NCBI GenBank assembly: GCA_910587645.1
Contig: CAJUNA010000041.1
Coordinates: 62,001-126,000, forward strand
Reading direction: 5' to 3'
DNA: 64,000 bases
Source: an uncultured Oscillospiraceae bacterium
GTDB taxonomy: Bacteria > Bacillota > Clostridia > Oscillospirales > Oscillospiraceae
The first letter of the stretch is position 1. Each line of letters opens with the position of its first letter. Made by a program: the position numbers and the translations under genes. The notes beneath the pieces were generated by a model. It made no database searches, was not told where the DNA came from, and saw nothing but the letters and a program-made list of their open reading frames with translations. Shown one piece after another: positions 41,308-49,248 of this stretch.

Positions 41308-41345
41308 AAACAAAAACAGGGCGCCGCCTTCCAGGCGGACACCCT
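41308..41345 (-). terminator. Terminator after the hemolysin III gene
   Basis: On the minus strand the stem AGGGTGTCCGCCT / AGGCGGCGCCCT is followed by GTTTTTGTTTT. It sits about 80 bases past the stop codon. Confidence 0.75.
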
Positions 41346-41427
41346 GAGGGATCTTTTCAAATATATTTTGCCTGTTTTTACGGTGCGGCACAAGAGGGGA
41401 TTTTAAGAGAACAAGCTCTCCAGGTTA

Positions 41428-42075
41428 TCAGGGCAGACAATAGAGCGCAATGCAAAAATACTGCAAAATGCTTCCAGCAAGTACAAATAAATGCCAGACA
41501 AAGTGCATGTACTTTCCCTGAGATTTGTAAAAAATGATTCCTGCTGTATATGCTACGCCACCAGCAACCAAAAGTCCCAGCCCTAGCGGCGGCAGCGTGG
41601 CGACAATTGCGCTCATTGCCAAAACTACCAGCCAGCCCATGAGGGCGTACAACACTAAAGATAATTTGTCGAACCGTTTTAGATCAATCGTATTCAGTGT
41701 AATGCCAATCACTGCCAAGGTGGTATTGGTCAGAAACAGCATCCAACCGGTCGTGCCCCCTACTACCAGCAGGGACATGGGTACGTATGTGCCCAGGATC
41801 AACACGAAGATGGAGCAATGATCCATAATCCGTAAAGCATGCTTTATCTTTGGCCGCCGTACTGCGTGGTACACGGCGGAAGCCGTATACAACAATACCA
41901 GACTGACAGCGTAAGCTGTCAGACTAAACCCGGCTTTTGCCGATCCGGACAAAATTCCCCGCACTGCCAATGGCGCTGCGCCTGCCAGTGCTAAAACTGC
42001 GCCCACTCCATGGGAAATGGTGTTGGCAAGCTCCTCGCCCCGGCTCTGTGGCCGTTTTACTTTTTCAGATGCCAT
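41428..42075 (-). CDS. Hemolysin III family membrane protein (PAQR-like)
   Basis: 215 residues with seven likely membrane helices. Family signatures are ELANTISHGVGAVLALAG near the N-terminus, the SAVYHAVRRPKIKHALRIMDH segment with conserved His and Asp, and GKYMHFVWHLFVLAGSILQYF with the C-terminal His pair. These residues form the metal site of PAQR-type hydrolases. The name comes from a Bacillus cereus protein; a true haemolytic role is unlikely. It has its own consensus promoter. Confidence 0.92.
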   Translation of the reverse strand: MASEKVKRPQSRGEELANTISHGVGAVLALAGAAPLAVRGILSGSAKAGFSLTAYAVSLVLLYTASAVYHAVRRPKIKHALRIMDHCSIFVLILGTYVPMSLLVVGGTTGWMLFLTNTTLAVIGITLNTIDLKRFDKLSLVLYALMGWLVVLAMSAIVATLPPLGLGLLVAGGVAYTAGIIFYKSQGKYMHFVWHLFVLAGSILQYFCIALYCLP

Positions 42076-42112
42076 ACTGAACCCCTTTCCAAGATTCTCA
42101 AAATCGGTTTAT

Positions 42113-42156
42113 CTAATATTTGATATTAGTATATCCGGTTATAGACGATATGTCAA
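42113..42156 (-). promoter_or_regulatory. Consensus promoter and overlapping dyad for the hemolysin III gene
   Basis: On the minus strand: TTGACA, 17-bp spacer, TATACT (42128-42156). A perfect inverted repeat CTAATAT-nnn-ATATTAG (42113-42129) touches the -10 box and the start-site region, a position suited to a repressor site. Confidence 0.65.
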
Positions 42157-42190
42157 GTGGCCTGATGGAATTATTTTTTGATTTTTCATA

Positions 42191-42219
42191 TTGCATTATG
42201 CGTCAAAATCCGTTATACT
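42191..42219 (+). promoter_or_regulatory. Sigma-A type promoter for the DUF1836 gene
   Basis: TTGCAT, 17-bp spacer, TATACT, about 30 bp before the start codon. Confidence 0.7.
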
Positions 42220-42250
42220 ATAGGAAATGTGAGAAAGGAGCGGATGCGGT

Positions 42251-42844
42251 ATGTCCGCAGGAAAAAACGACCCTGCCCAGCGTTTGGAACAATGGCTGAA
42301 CCGCCTGGAGAAGTTTGATCTGCCGGACTGGGATGATTTGCCCCAGTTGGATTTATATATGGATCAGGTGATTTTGCTGCTCACCCGGTATTTGGCCCCC
42401 CTAGACCGCTGTGGGGAGGAGAAGGCCATCACCGCCAGCATTATCAATAATTATGTGCGTATGAAGGTGATGCCCCCGCCGGTGAAAAAGCGGTATTCCC
42501 GGGTGCATTTAGCCTATTTGGTGATGATTTGTACGCTAAAGCAGAGCCTGAGCATCTCCTGTATCCAGCGGATGCTTCCAGAGGAGCATGGCGAGGAGGC
42601 CGCCCGCGCCCTATATAGCAGCTTCGTGAGGCAGTACCGGGCAGCGGTGAAATTCCTGTGCAGCCTGCCTTTCCAGCGAGGGGAAGTGGTGGTGGAGAGC
42701 GGTGCGCATCTGGATTTGGAGGGGGACGCTGGTATGGTGACTACCGCCGCGATTTTTACCACGCTGTCAAAGTCCTTGACGGAATCTCTCCTTCAGGAGG
42801 GGTGCGGCGGGGAACCGGAAGATGACGATGATGACGAGGAATAG
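42251..42844 (+). CDS. DUF1836 domain protein
   Basis: 197 residues. The middle contains the DUF1836 pattern: PDWDDLPQLDLYMDQVILLL, TASIINNYVRMKVMPPP then KKRYSRVHLAYLVMICTLKQ, which looks like an MerR-like helix-turn-helix followed by helices. The C-terminus ends in an acidic tail (EPEDDDDDEE). Function is unknown; DNA binding is plausible from the fold-like pattern. It has its own promoter and terminator. Confidence 0.85.
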   Translation: MSAGKNDPAQRLEQWLNRLEKFDLPDWDDLPQLDLYMDQVILLLTRYLAPLDRCGEEKAITASIINNYVRMKVMPPPVKKRYSRVHLAYLVMICTLKQSLSISCIQRMLPEEHGEEAARALYSSFVRQYRAAVKFLCSLPFQRGEVVVESGAHLDLEGDAGMVTTAAIFTTLSKSLTESLLQEGCGGEPEDDDDDEE

Positions 42845-42860
42845 TCTGCTTGCTAAAATG

Positions 42861-42900
42861 AAACAGGAGGACGGGCTGCGGCCTGTCCTCCTGTTTGCTT
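42861..42900 (+). terminator. Terminator after the DUF1836 gene
   Basis: AAACAGGAGGACGGGC / GCCTGTCCTCCTGTTT stem with a TGCG loop. It is nearly symmetric and probably also ends the convergent minus-strand operon. Confidence 0.78.
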
Positions 42901-42902
42901 TA

Positions 42903-43247
42903 TTAGTGCTCATGTTTCGGCTTGTGTTCCGCGTACCAGAGATTCCAGCAGAATTGATAGGCTCGGAAACAGGCTTCGCCTGCGCAGAGAACCGTCAGGC
43001 TTTCCGCTTCCGGGTGATCGTAGAGAATGCAGGTTACGGCCCGCAAGACCGCTTCTGCCGCGCGATTTACCGGAAAGCCAAAAGCCGGTCCCGTATCGAA
43101 GCAGGAAATGGATAGTGCCCGCTCCCCGTGCTCCAGGCTCCAAAGCAGGCCGCTGGCATACCACCGAGCCAAGTCCTCCGGAGATGCCAGGTAAATCAGC
43201 GGCATGGGCATCTCGTCCCGGCGCAGGATGGTCACTTTTTCAATCAT
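42903..43247 (-). CDS. Small protein with macro-domain-like C-terminal half
   Basis: 114 residues; the ATG overlaps the MATE stop codon by four bases and AAGGAGG lies upstream. The N-terminus MIEKVTILRRDEMPMPLIYL is followed by LSISCFDTGPAFGFPVNRAA and AVLRAVTCILYDHPEAESLT. The latter resembles the Gly-Phe-Pro..Ala-Ala strand-helix part of macro domains, which bind ADP-ribose, but the usual N-terminal half is missing. It ends in a His/Lys-rich tail. Family membership is tentative. Confidence 0.5.
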   Translation of the reverse strand: MIEKVTILRRDEMPMPLIYLASPEDLARWYASGLLWSLEHGERALSISCFDTGPAFGFPVNRAAEAVLRAVTCILYDHPEAESLTVLCAGEACFRAYQFCWNLWYAEHKPKHEH

Positions 43248-44632
43248 GGCAGATCCTCCTTTTCTTTGCGCCGCCGGATGTGGCGGGTGACGTAGAAATA
43301 GCTGGGGACTAAAATCAAGTCCGCGCCAAACCACGCCAGTACCTCCGCCCACATAACGCCCCTATCACCCATTACCGCTGGGAGCAGCAACGCACCGCCG
43401 GTGCGCATGATGAACTCCGATATGCCGGATGCCATGGGCAGGAGCGTGTTGCCTAAGCCCTGGATGCAGCTTCGGGTGACATGCAGCACGTAGAGCACCG
43501 GCAGGCAATAGGCCATCAGGCGGAGGTAGCGGAAGGCGGTGTCTAAGGCCTGGGCGCTCTCCGCTTCTCCGGCGGCAATGAAGCAGGAGAGAAACCAGCG
43601 CCCGCAAACCAACATTGCCGCTGAAATAACAGCGGAGGTAGCTAGGGCGATGGTCAGCCCGGCCTTCATGCCGTGGGAAATCCGATCCAATTTGCCGGCA
43701 CCGAGGTTTTGTCCGGCGTAGGTGGTCATAGCGTAACCGTAAGAGGTGGCGGCAATTTCTAAAACGCCGTAGAGCTTGTTGGTGGCGGTGAAGCCCGCGA
43801 TGAAGGCCACGCCGAAGCCGTTGACGATGGTTTGAATAATCATGCCTCCTACGGCAATGATGCCGTTTTGCAGCGCCATGGGCAGCCCCAGCACCATCAG
43901 CCGCCCGCATAGCGAACCGCTGCATTTCCAGTCCTCGCGGGACAGATGCAGTTCCTCCACCCGGCATAGCCGCCAGATGCAGCAGCCTGCCGCGAGACAT
44001 TGGGCGATGATGGTGGCAATGGCCGCGCCCTGGACGCCCCATTGGAAGCCCAGGACAAACAAAAAGTCCAGGCCAATGTTTACGATAGACGCTGCCGCCA
44101 TAGCGATCAGCGGCGTACGGCCATCGCCTAAAGCCCGCAGCATGGACGCCGCCAGGTTGTATGCCATTACCACAGGCAGTCCGGCGAACAGCAGGCGCAG
44201 GTAGGACATGGCGATGTGCCGGATTTCCGCCGGGGTTTTCAGAAGGATGACTACTGGCTCCGCAATTGCTTCGCTGCCCACTGTCAAAACAACGGCGCAG
44301 ACGGCGGACAGAATTACGGCGTTGGCCGCCGCCTGGCGGAGTTTGCCGTAGTCCTTCGCGCCAAACCGCTGGGCCAGAAGGATGGAGAAGCCCTGGGTAA
44401 ATCCCTGGATGGTGCCGAGGGTCAGCCAGTTGAGCCAGTCTACCGTTCCCAGCGCCGCCAGGGCTTCCACCCCCAGCGCCTTGCCCACTACGGCGGTGTC
44501 CACCACGGTGTAGAGCTGCTGGAAGATATTTCCCGCCATCAGGGGCAGGGAGAAGAGGAGGAGCAGCCTCCATGGGCTGCCCTCCGTGTGGATGATTGTA
44601 CCAGGCCGCTTTCGTTCCGGCTGGCGGTTCAT
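43244..44632 (-). CDS. MATE family efflux transporter
   Basis: About 462 residues and twelve membrane helices. It exports drugs or metabolites using an ion gradient. Signatures are LFSLPLMAGNIFQQLYTVVDTAVVG at the N-terminus, LRALGDGRTPL in the first half and the matching IQGLGNTLLPM in the second. I prefer the ATG with GAAGGA upstream; another ATG 18 bases earlier overlaps the M16C stop codon and lacks a ribosome site. It is the middle gene of an M16C-MATE-small protein operon. Confidence 0.92.
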   Translation of the reverse strand: MNRQPERKRPGTIIHTEGSPWRLLLLFSLPLMAGNIFQQLYTVVDTAVVGKALGVEALAALGTVDWLNWLTLGTIQGFTQGFSILLAQRFGAKDYGKLRQAAANAVILSAVCAVVLTVGSEAIAEPVVILLKTPAEIRHIAMSYLRLLFAGLPVVMAYNLAASMLRALGDGRTPLIAMAAASIVNIGLDFLFVLGFQWGVQGAAIATIIAQCLAAGCCIWRLCRVEELHLSREDWKCSGSLCGRLMVLGLPMALQNGIIAVGGMIIQTIVNGFGVAFIAGFTATNKLYGVLEIAATSYGYAMTTYAGQNLGAGKLDRISHGMKAGLTIALATSAVISAAMLVCGRWFLSCFIAAGEAESAQALDTAFRYLRLMAYCLPVLYVLHVTRSCIQGLGNTLLPMASGISEFIMRTGGALLLPAVMGDRGVMWAEVLAWFGADLILVPSYFYVTRHIRRRKEKEDLP

Positions 44633-44649
44633 AGCAGTTCCTTCGTCCA

Positions 44650-47559
44650 TTACAGAGTGATGATTTTATCCAGCTCCCCACCGCAGGCTTCCACCAGCTT
44701 CCGGGAGCCGATGATGCAGACGCCGCCGCTGGTTGCCAGCTTTTCAACCGGCTCTGCCAGGGTGGCAAGGCCTGCCGGGGAAGCGGTAAGGATTTCTTTA
44801 CGCCGCAGGCAGCGGTTTGCGTGGGTTACGCCGGACCAGTAGAAGCGGTCGGATGCCTTCCCTTTCTTCCAAGGGGATAGAAGCGGGTCGGAGTCCGCCA
44901 CGGTGCCAATAATCAGGCCGGTGAGGTTCGGAGACGTAGCGGTGAACTGACGGAGGAAGTCTGCCGCCTGACGGTAGCAGCCCAGCGTCCGGTTTGCCGT
45001 AGGATCCCGGAAAGACCAAAAGCAGGCGGTTCCATCGCTGGCGGGCAGCATGCCTACGCCGTAGGCCCCGCCTTGGACGCGGACCGCGTTCCAGAGATAG
45101 GCCAGATGGATGGCCTTGCTGGCGACCAGCAGCTTGCCGTCGTAGGCCGCGCCGTTTTCACGCAGGCTGCCGCCCAGGGCGGCGTAGGATACATCGGCGG
45201 GAACCACTACGCCCTCTTTCCGAAGCCCCCAGGGCTTGACTGCGCAGGGGAGGACCTGCCGCTCCGTCTGGGGCAGCTTGGAGAGCAGTTCCTTTTCCAG
45301 GGCCTTGCAGGCTGCTTCTTCCGCGCCGGTGACGCTGACGGTGAGACGGCCGGTGGTGAACAGCTTTTTGCTGAGGGATTGCAGCGCCGCAGCAAGGCTG
45401 TCCGCGCGGTCCTCGAAGTGCTTTTCCGTGTCCTTGAGCCATTGGCAACAGGCAATGCCGCCGCAATGCTCTTTGGCCGCGCCGGACGCGGTCAGGGCAG
45501 CGTTTACGCGGCACATGGAAAAGATGTGTCCGGAGTTTGCTACATCGGCTTCCATGTCGTTGACGCACCGGCGCAGCAGTTCACGAAGACGCTGTTTATT
45601 TTCGAATTGGCTGCCGGTTAGGATTTCCGCCATCAGGGCAGACGCCTTTTCCAGCTTTGCCTCCACCGCACTGAAGGACGCGCACAGGAAGGTGCGGCAG
45701 AAGTCCGGGTTGTTGATGCCGCCGTAAGACTCCATCTCAAAACGCATGGCGCCGGTCAGGGAGCGGCGGAGCTTCAAAAGCTGTGCGCCGTTATACGCTT
45801 CGGTATCCATCTCGCCCAGCAGGACGCCCAGCAGGGATGCACAGGGCAGTTCCTCCGCGGTCAGGTCGTTGGCGTCAAAGTAGAGGTTCACATATCCAAT
45901 GCCTCCGGTGGGAACGGTGTGGCGCAGCAGGGGGACGCCCCCAATTGCATCCTCCGCAATGGGCAGTTCCTCCGGCTCGGCGGGAATGTCGCTGAGTTGC
46001 AGCATGGGCAGCTTGGCCAGGTTTTCCGGGGTATCCGATTCGGCTTGCCATGCTTCCAGCTTTTTCTGCTGGCTGCGGAGTTCGCATTCCTGCTCTTGAG
46101 ACCAGCTTGCCTTGGCGGCTTGGAGACGGGCGGCTTCAGCGGCGCGCTCCTCCTCGCCCAGGGTGGCGGAGGGAGTCAGCAGGATCCGGCAGAAATGGTC
46201 GTTTTTGAGGAAAACCTTTTCCAGCAGTTCCTCAAACCAGCCTTCCTCCAGTTTTTTATTCAGGCTCTCAAACAGCGGGCCGGCCGCCAGCGGGGCCACA
46301 GGGTCGCCGCCGTAGAGCCAGCTTGACATGACATACATCCCCATGGCAAGCCCTTGGGGTACGCCGCCGTAGTCCCACTCCCGGCGCTTGAACTCCATGT
46401 TGGCCAGGGTTGCGGCAAGCTGTTCGTGATCCAATCCCTCCCGGACCAGGCGGGACAGCTCGTCCCGGATAGCATCTTCTACCTCGTCCACCCGTTTTTC
46501 GTCCATGTTCTGGACGTACAGCCATGCGTAAGGCTGGTATAACTCGTCTATAGGGCGCAGGGAGACATCCTGGGCCAATCCGCCGGATACCAGACGGCGT
46601 TTCAGCGGCGCATCGCTGCCGCCGCACAGGGCGTCTCCGATGGCTTCCAGGGCGGCGCTCTCTTCCAGGCTGTCGTAGCGTCCATAGACGCAGCCCCATG
46701 CCAATTGGGCTTTGTTTTCCGTTGGCTCCTCCGGGGAAACCTCATAGCTGGCCCGGACAAGCCCGCTATTGACGGGGGCCTGGGCGGTGAACTGGGGCTG
46801 GTCGTCCCGGCGGGTATAGGCGTTCAGGTATTCTCCGTCCAGCACGGCCAGCACCGCGTCAATATCCATCTGGCCGTCCAGATAGATGTAAGAGTTGGAG
46901 GGGTCATAGAACCGCTGGTGGGACTGGATAAACTGCTCATAGGTCAGTTCAGGGATGTGGGCGGGATGCCCGCCGGACTCAAACCGGTAGGCGTTGTCCG
47001 GGAATAAGGCCTGGTCAAGCTGGCGCATCATACGGGCTTCCTTGTCGCCGTAGGCGCCCTTCATCTCGTTGAATACCACGCCCTTATAGGTTGGTGCGCC
47101 CTGTTCCTCTGGCAGCTCGTAATGCCAGCCCTCCTGGCGGAGGATTTCCGGCTTATGGTAAATCTGGGGGTGGAGGACGGCGTCCATATAGACCCGGACC
47201 AGATTCATGAAATCCTTATCATTCCGGCTGGAAACCGGATACATGGTCTTGTCGGGGTAGGTCATGGCGTTGAGGAAGGTTTTCAGGGAGCTTTTCATCA
47301 GTTCCACGAAGGGCTCCTTCACTGGATACCGGTCTGAGCCGCACAGCACCGAGTGCTCCAGAATATGGAACACACCAGTGTCATCCTCCGGCAGGGTGCG
47401 GAAGGAGATGGCAAAGGTCTTGTTTTCCTCTTTGCGGTCCAGCCAGACCAGACGCGCGCCGCTTTTATCATGTTCCATACGGACCATGCGGGCTTCCAGC
47501 TCCGGCAGATCCCGGATCTCCATCAGGGTGAAGCCGTGGCTGTGTTTTTCTAATTTCAT
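44650..47559 (-). CDS. M16C-family metallopeptidase (presequence-protease-like)
   Basis: A 969-residue zinc peptidase of the insulinase superfamily with four M16 lobes. The inverted zinc motif HILEH lies at about residue 66 (GVFHILEHSVLCGS), and the third ligand follows in GVVFNEMKGAYGDKE. The M16C-specific central and C-terminal domains run to the end. These enzymes degrade peptides in a closed chamber. AAGGAGG lies before the chosen ATG; an N-terminal extension of 63 residues in the open frame looks non-coding. There is no signal peptide, so it acts in the cytoplasm. Confidence 0.93.
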   Translation of the reverse strand: MKLEKHSHGFTLMEIRDLPELEARMVRMEHDKSGARLVWLDRKEENKTFAISFRTLPEDDTGVFHILEHSVLCGSDRYPVKEPFVELMKSSLKTFLNAMTYPDKTMYPVSSRNDKDFMNLVRVYMDAVLHPQIYHKPEILRQEGWHYELPEEQGAPTYKGVVFNEMKGAYGDKEARMMRQLDQALFPDNAYRFESGGHPAHIPELTYEQFIQSHQRFYDPSNSYIYLDGQMDIDAVLAVLDGEYLNAYTRRDDQPQFTAQAPVNSGLVRASYEVSPEEPTENKAQLAWGCVYGRYDSLEESAALEAIGDALCGGSDAPLKRRLVSGGLAQDVSLRPIDELYQPYAWLYVQNMDEKRVDEVEDAIRDELSRLVREGLDHEQLAATLANMEFKRREWDYGGVPQGLAMGMYVMSSWLYGGDPVAPLAAGPLFESLNKKLEEGWFEELLEKVFLKNDHFCRILLTPSATLGEEERAAEAARLQAAKASWSQEQECELRSQQKKLEAWQAESDTPENLAKLPMLQLSDIPAEPEELPIAEDAIGGVPLLRHTVPTGGIGYVNLYFDANDLTAEELPCASLLGVLLGEMDTEAYNGAQLLKLRRSLTGAMRFEMESYGGINNPDFCRTFLCASFSAVEAKLEKASALMAEILTGSQFENKQRLRELLRRCVNDMEADVANSGHIFSMCRVNAALTASGAAKEHCGGIACCQWLKDTEKHFEDRADSLAAALQSLSKKLFTTGRLTVSVTGAEEAACKALEKELLSKLPQTERQVLPCAVKPWGLRKEGVVVPADVSYAALGGSLRENGAAYDGKLLVASKAIHLAYLWNAVRVQGGAYGVGMLPASDGTACFWSFRDPTANRTLGCYRQAADFLRQFTATSPNLTGLIIGTVADSDPLLSPWKKGKASDRFYWSGVTHANRCLRRKEILTASPAGLATLAEPVEKLATSGGVCIIGSRKLVEACGGELDKIITL

Positions 47560-47589
47560 GAGGTGCCTCCTTTTGTGTATGTGGGTCTG

Positions 47590-47618
47590 ATTATAACAGA
47601 TGTTTCTGCATAATGATA
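47590..47618 (-). promoter_or_regulatory. Probable promoter of the M16C-MATE operon
   Basis: On the minus strand: TATCAT, 17-bp spacer, TATAAT. The -10 box is perfect and the -35 weak. Confidence 0.5.
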
Positions 47619-47654
47619 GGTCTCTTTTGGTGAAATTAGAAAAAATTTCCCCAC

Positions 47655-48137
47655 TCATATCCGTATTCGTTCTACCAGCAACCCTCCCGCCGCGCCGATG
47701 GCGGCTCCCGCCAGGGTGCCGGAGGCCAGCAGTCCCGGCAGATACCATCCTAATTCCGCTGTTTCCAGCACGGCCATAGCGACAAGGATCTGCCCTATGT
47801 TATGGCAGGCCCCGCCCGCGATGCTGACACCCAAGGGGGAAAAGCGGTCCAGCTTTTTCAGCCCTGCCATAGCCCCAAGGCTCAACACCGCCCCAGACAG
47901 GGAGTAGGCGAAACTGTAGGCGTTGCCGAAGGTCATGGATACCAGCGCAACCCGGACGATAGAAATGCCTGCCGCTTCTCCCAGGGACAGGCGGTATAGG
48001 GCGAAGACCACGACAAGATTTGTCAATCCCACTTTCATTCCCGGCAGCATCCCAGGGAGGAGGAGCAGGCTCTCCAACCAGGAGAGGACCATGGATAAGG
48101 CAACCAGAAGCGCATACCGCGCGATTTTTCTGCTCAT
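47655..48137 (-). CDS. Gx transporter family membrane protein (HepT-like)
   Basis: 160 residues and about five membrane helices. The family pattern is LLLPGMLPGMKVGLTNLVVV and SFAYSLSGAVLSLGAMAGLK, with CHNIGQILVAMAVL toward the end. The Gx_transp family was first annotated as heptaprenyl diphosphate synthase component I, but the sequence is that of a small membrane transporter. TAGGAGG lies before the ATG. It follows the NusG-II gene by ten bases, a pairing common in Clostridia. Confidence 0.85.
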   Translation of the reverse strand: MSRKIARYALLVALSMVLSWLESLLLLPGMLPGMKVGLTNLVVVFALYRLSLGEAAGISIVRVALVSMTFGNAYSFAYSLSGAVLSLGAMAGLKKLDRFSPLGVSIAGGACHNIGQILVAMAVLETAELGWYLPGLLASGTLAGAAIGAAGGLLVERIRI

Positions 48138-48147
48138 AGCGAACCTC

Positions 48148-48513
48148 CTAACCCGCGCTGGCATCAAAAGGAGATGATTGGCCTCCTTCAATACGCACAA
48201 TCAGGCGGTGGGGCAGGCAGACGATAGTTTCCCCTTCCAAGCGGACGGCTCCAGTGCGGACACAGGTGTGGTCGCCACAGTTGGCATCTGTAACGGATGC
48301 CGCGCCACCGGAAATTTCCAGGATATTGTAGTTTTCCCCACCCAAGGTCACCGTCTGATCCTGGGAGAGGGCATAGCGGGCGGTTTCCACACCGTCTATG
48401 GTCACAACAGCCCATGCGCCGTCTCCCGCCGGACGGGACAGCAGATATAAAATGCCCGCCAGTAATAATATGCTCCCTGCCAGCAGCAGATCCCATAATC
48501 GTTTCTTTTTCAT
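48148..48513 (-). CDS. NusG domain II-containing membrane-anchored protein
   Basis: 121 residues. A basic start (KKKRLWDLL) leads to one membrane helix (about 8-27). The rest is an exported beta-barrel domain like NusG domain II: VETARYALSQDQTVTLGG, YNILEISGGAASVTDANC and a CVRTGAV..IVCLPHRLIVRI ending. The two Cys in NCGDHTC and the CLPH are typical. Function is unknown; genes for it usually sit beside the Gx transporter, as here. AGGAG lies upstream of the ATG. Confidence 0.85.
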   Translation of the reverse strand: MKKKRLWDLLLAGSILLLAGILYLLSRPAGDGAWAVVTIDGVETARYALSQDQTVTLGGENYNILEISGGAASVTDANCGDHTCVRTGAVRLEGETIVCLPHRLIVRIEGGQSSPFDASAG

Positions 48514-48593
48514 CAAAATTTCTCCTGTTTTGCGGTTGGTATACCTTCGTTTTTTTGGGACAAAGTAAGAAAAAAGAGGGAAGGAGGATTATT

Positions 48594-49145
48594 ATGCTGG
48601 ATTTTCGCGTATCGCCCAGGGAGGAGACATTGGAGGATTGGTTGCTGCTCTTTTTCCTATTTTCTGCTGCGGGCTGGGCGTGGGAGGTGCTGCTCACCGC
48701 TTGTACGACCGGCCAATGGGTAAACCGGGGGATGCTCCATGGGCCGTGGCTGCCGGTATACGGCGTGGGGGGCGTCCTGCTGGCGGCGGTACTGGGCCAG
48801 ATAGGAGGCAAGGGCGCGGCGCTCCTTGCCGGGGCGGCCATCGGCGGCGGGGTGGAGTATGGCACGGCCTGGGCGCTGGAAAGGCTTTACCGGCAGCGGT
48901 GGTGGAATTATGCCGGCTGGGTGGGCAGCATCCATGGACGGGTCTGCCTGGCCAGCCTGACAGGGTTTGCCGCCGCAGGGTGGCTGGCGGCATGGGTATC
49001 GCCGGCGGTGCTGGAATGGTTAGGGAAGCGGCGGAGCAACGTCCGGACAGTAGTCTGCCGTAGCGTCAGCGTTGTGTATGCCTGGGATTGGGCGGCATCC
49101 CTGATTTCGCCCAACGGGGGCGCGGGAGTTTCCTGCCCACTATAG
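48594..49145 (+). CDS. PF06541-type membrane protein (putative ABC transporter permease)
   Basis: 183 residues and about four membrane helices. The family-typical stretches are FFLFSAAGWAWEVLL, VNRGMLHGPWLPVYGVGG, and a RWWNYAGWVGSIHGRVCLA segment. Database families call it a putative ABC transporter permease (CmpB-like), but no ATPase gene is adjacent, so that label is weak. AAGGAGG precedes the ATG. The C-terminal ~35 residues look less conserved and may include read-through to a chance stop codon. Confidence 0.8.
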   Translation: MLDFRVSPREETLEDWLLLFFLFSAAGWAWEVLLTACTTGQWVNRGMLHGPWLPVYGVGGVLLAAVLGQIGGKGAALLAGAAIGGGVEYGTAWALERLYRQRWWNYAGWVGSIHGRVCLASLTGFAAAGWLAAWVSPAVLEWLGKRRSNVRTVVCRSVSVVYAWDWAASLISPNGGAGVSCPL

Positions 49146-49184
49146 ACAAATCCCGGATTCCATTGCTGGCAGGGAAAAATTGCA

Positions 49185-49213
49185 TTGACCGCAGGTGGGT
49201 TTTGCTATAGAAT
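49185..49213 (+). promoter_or_regulatory. Sigma-A type promoter for the FAD oxidoreductase operon
   Basis: TTGACC, 17-bp spacer, TAGAAT, about 35 bp before the first gene of the operon. Confidence 0.65.
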
Positions 49214-49248
49214 AGTATATACTTTTTTAATGAGAGAGGGCAAGGATT

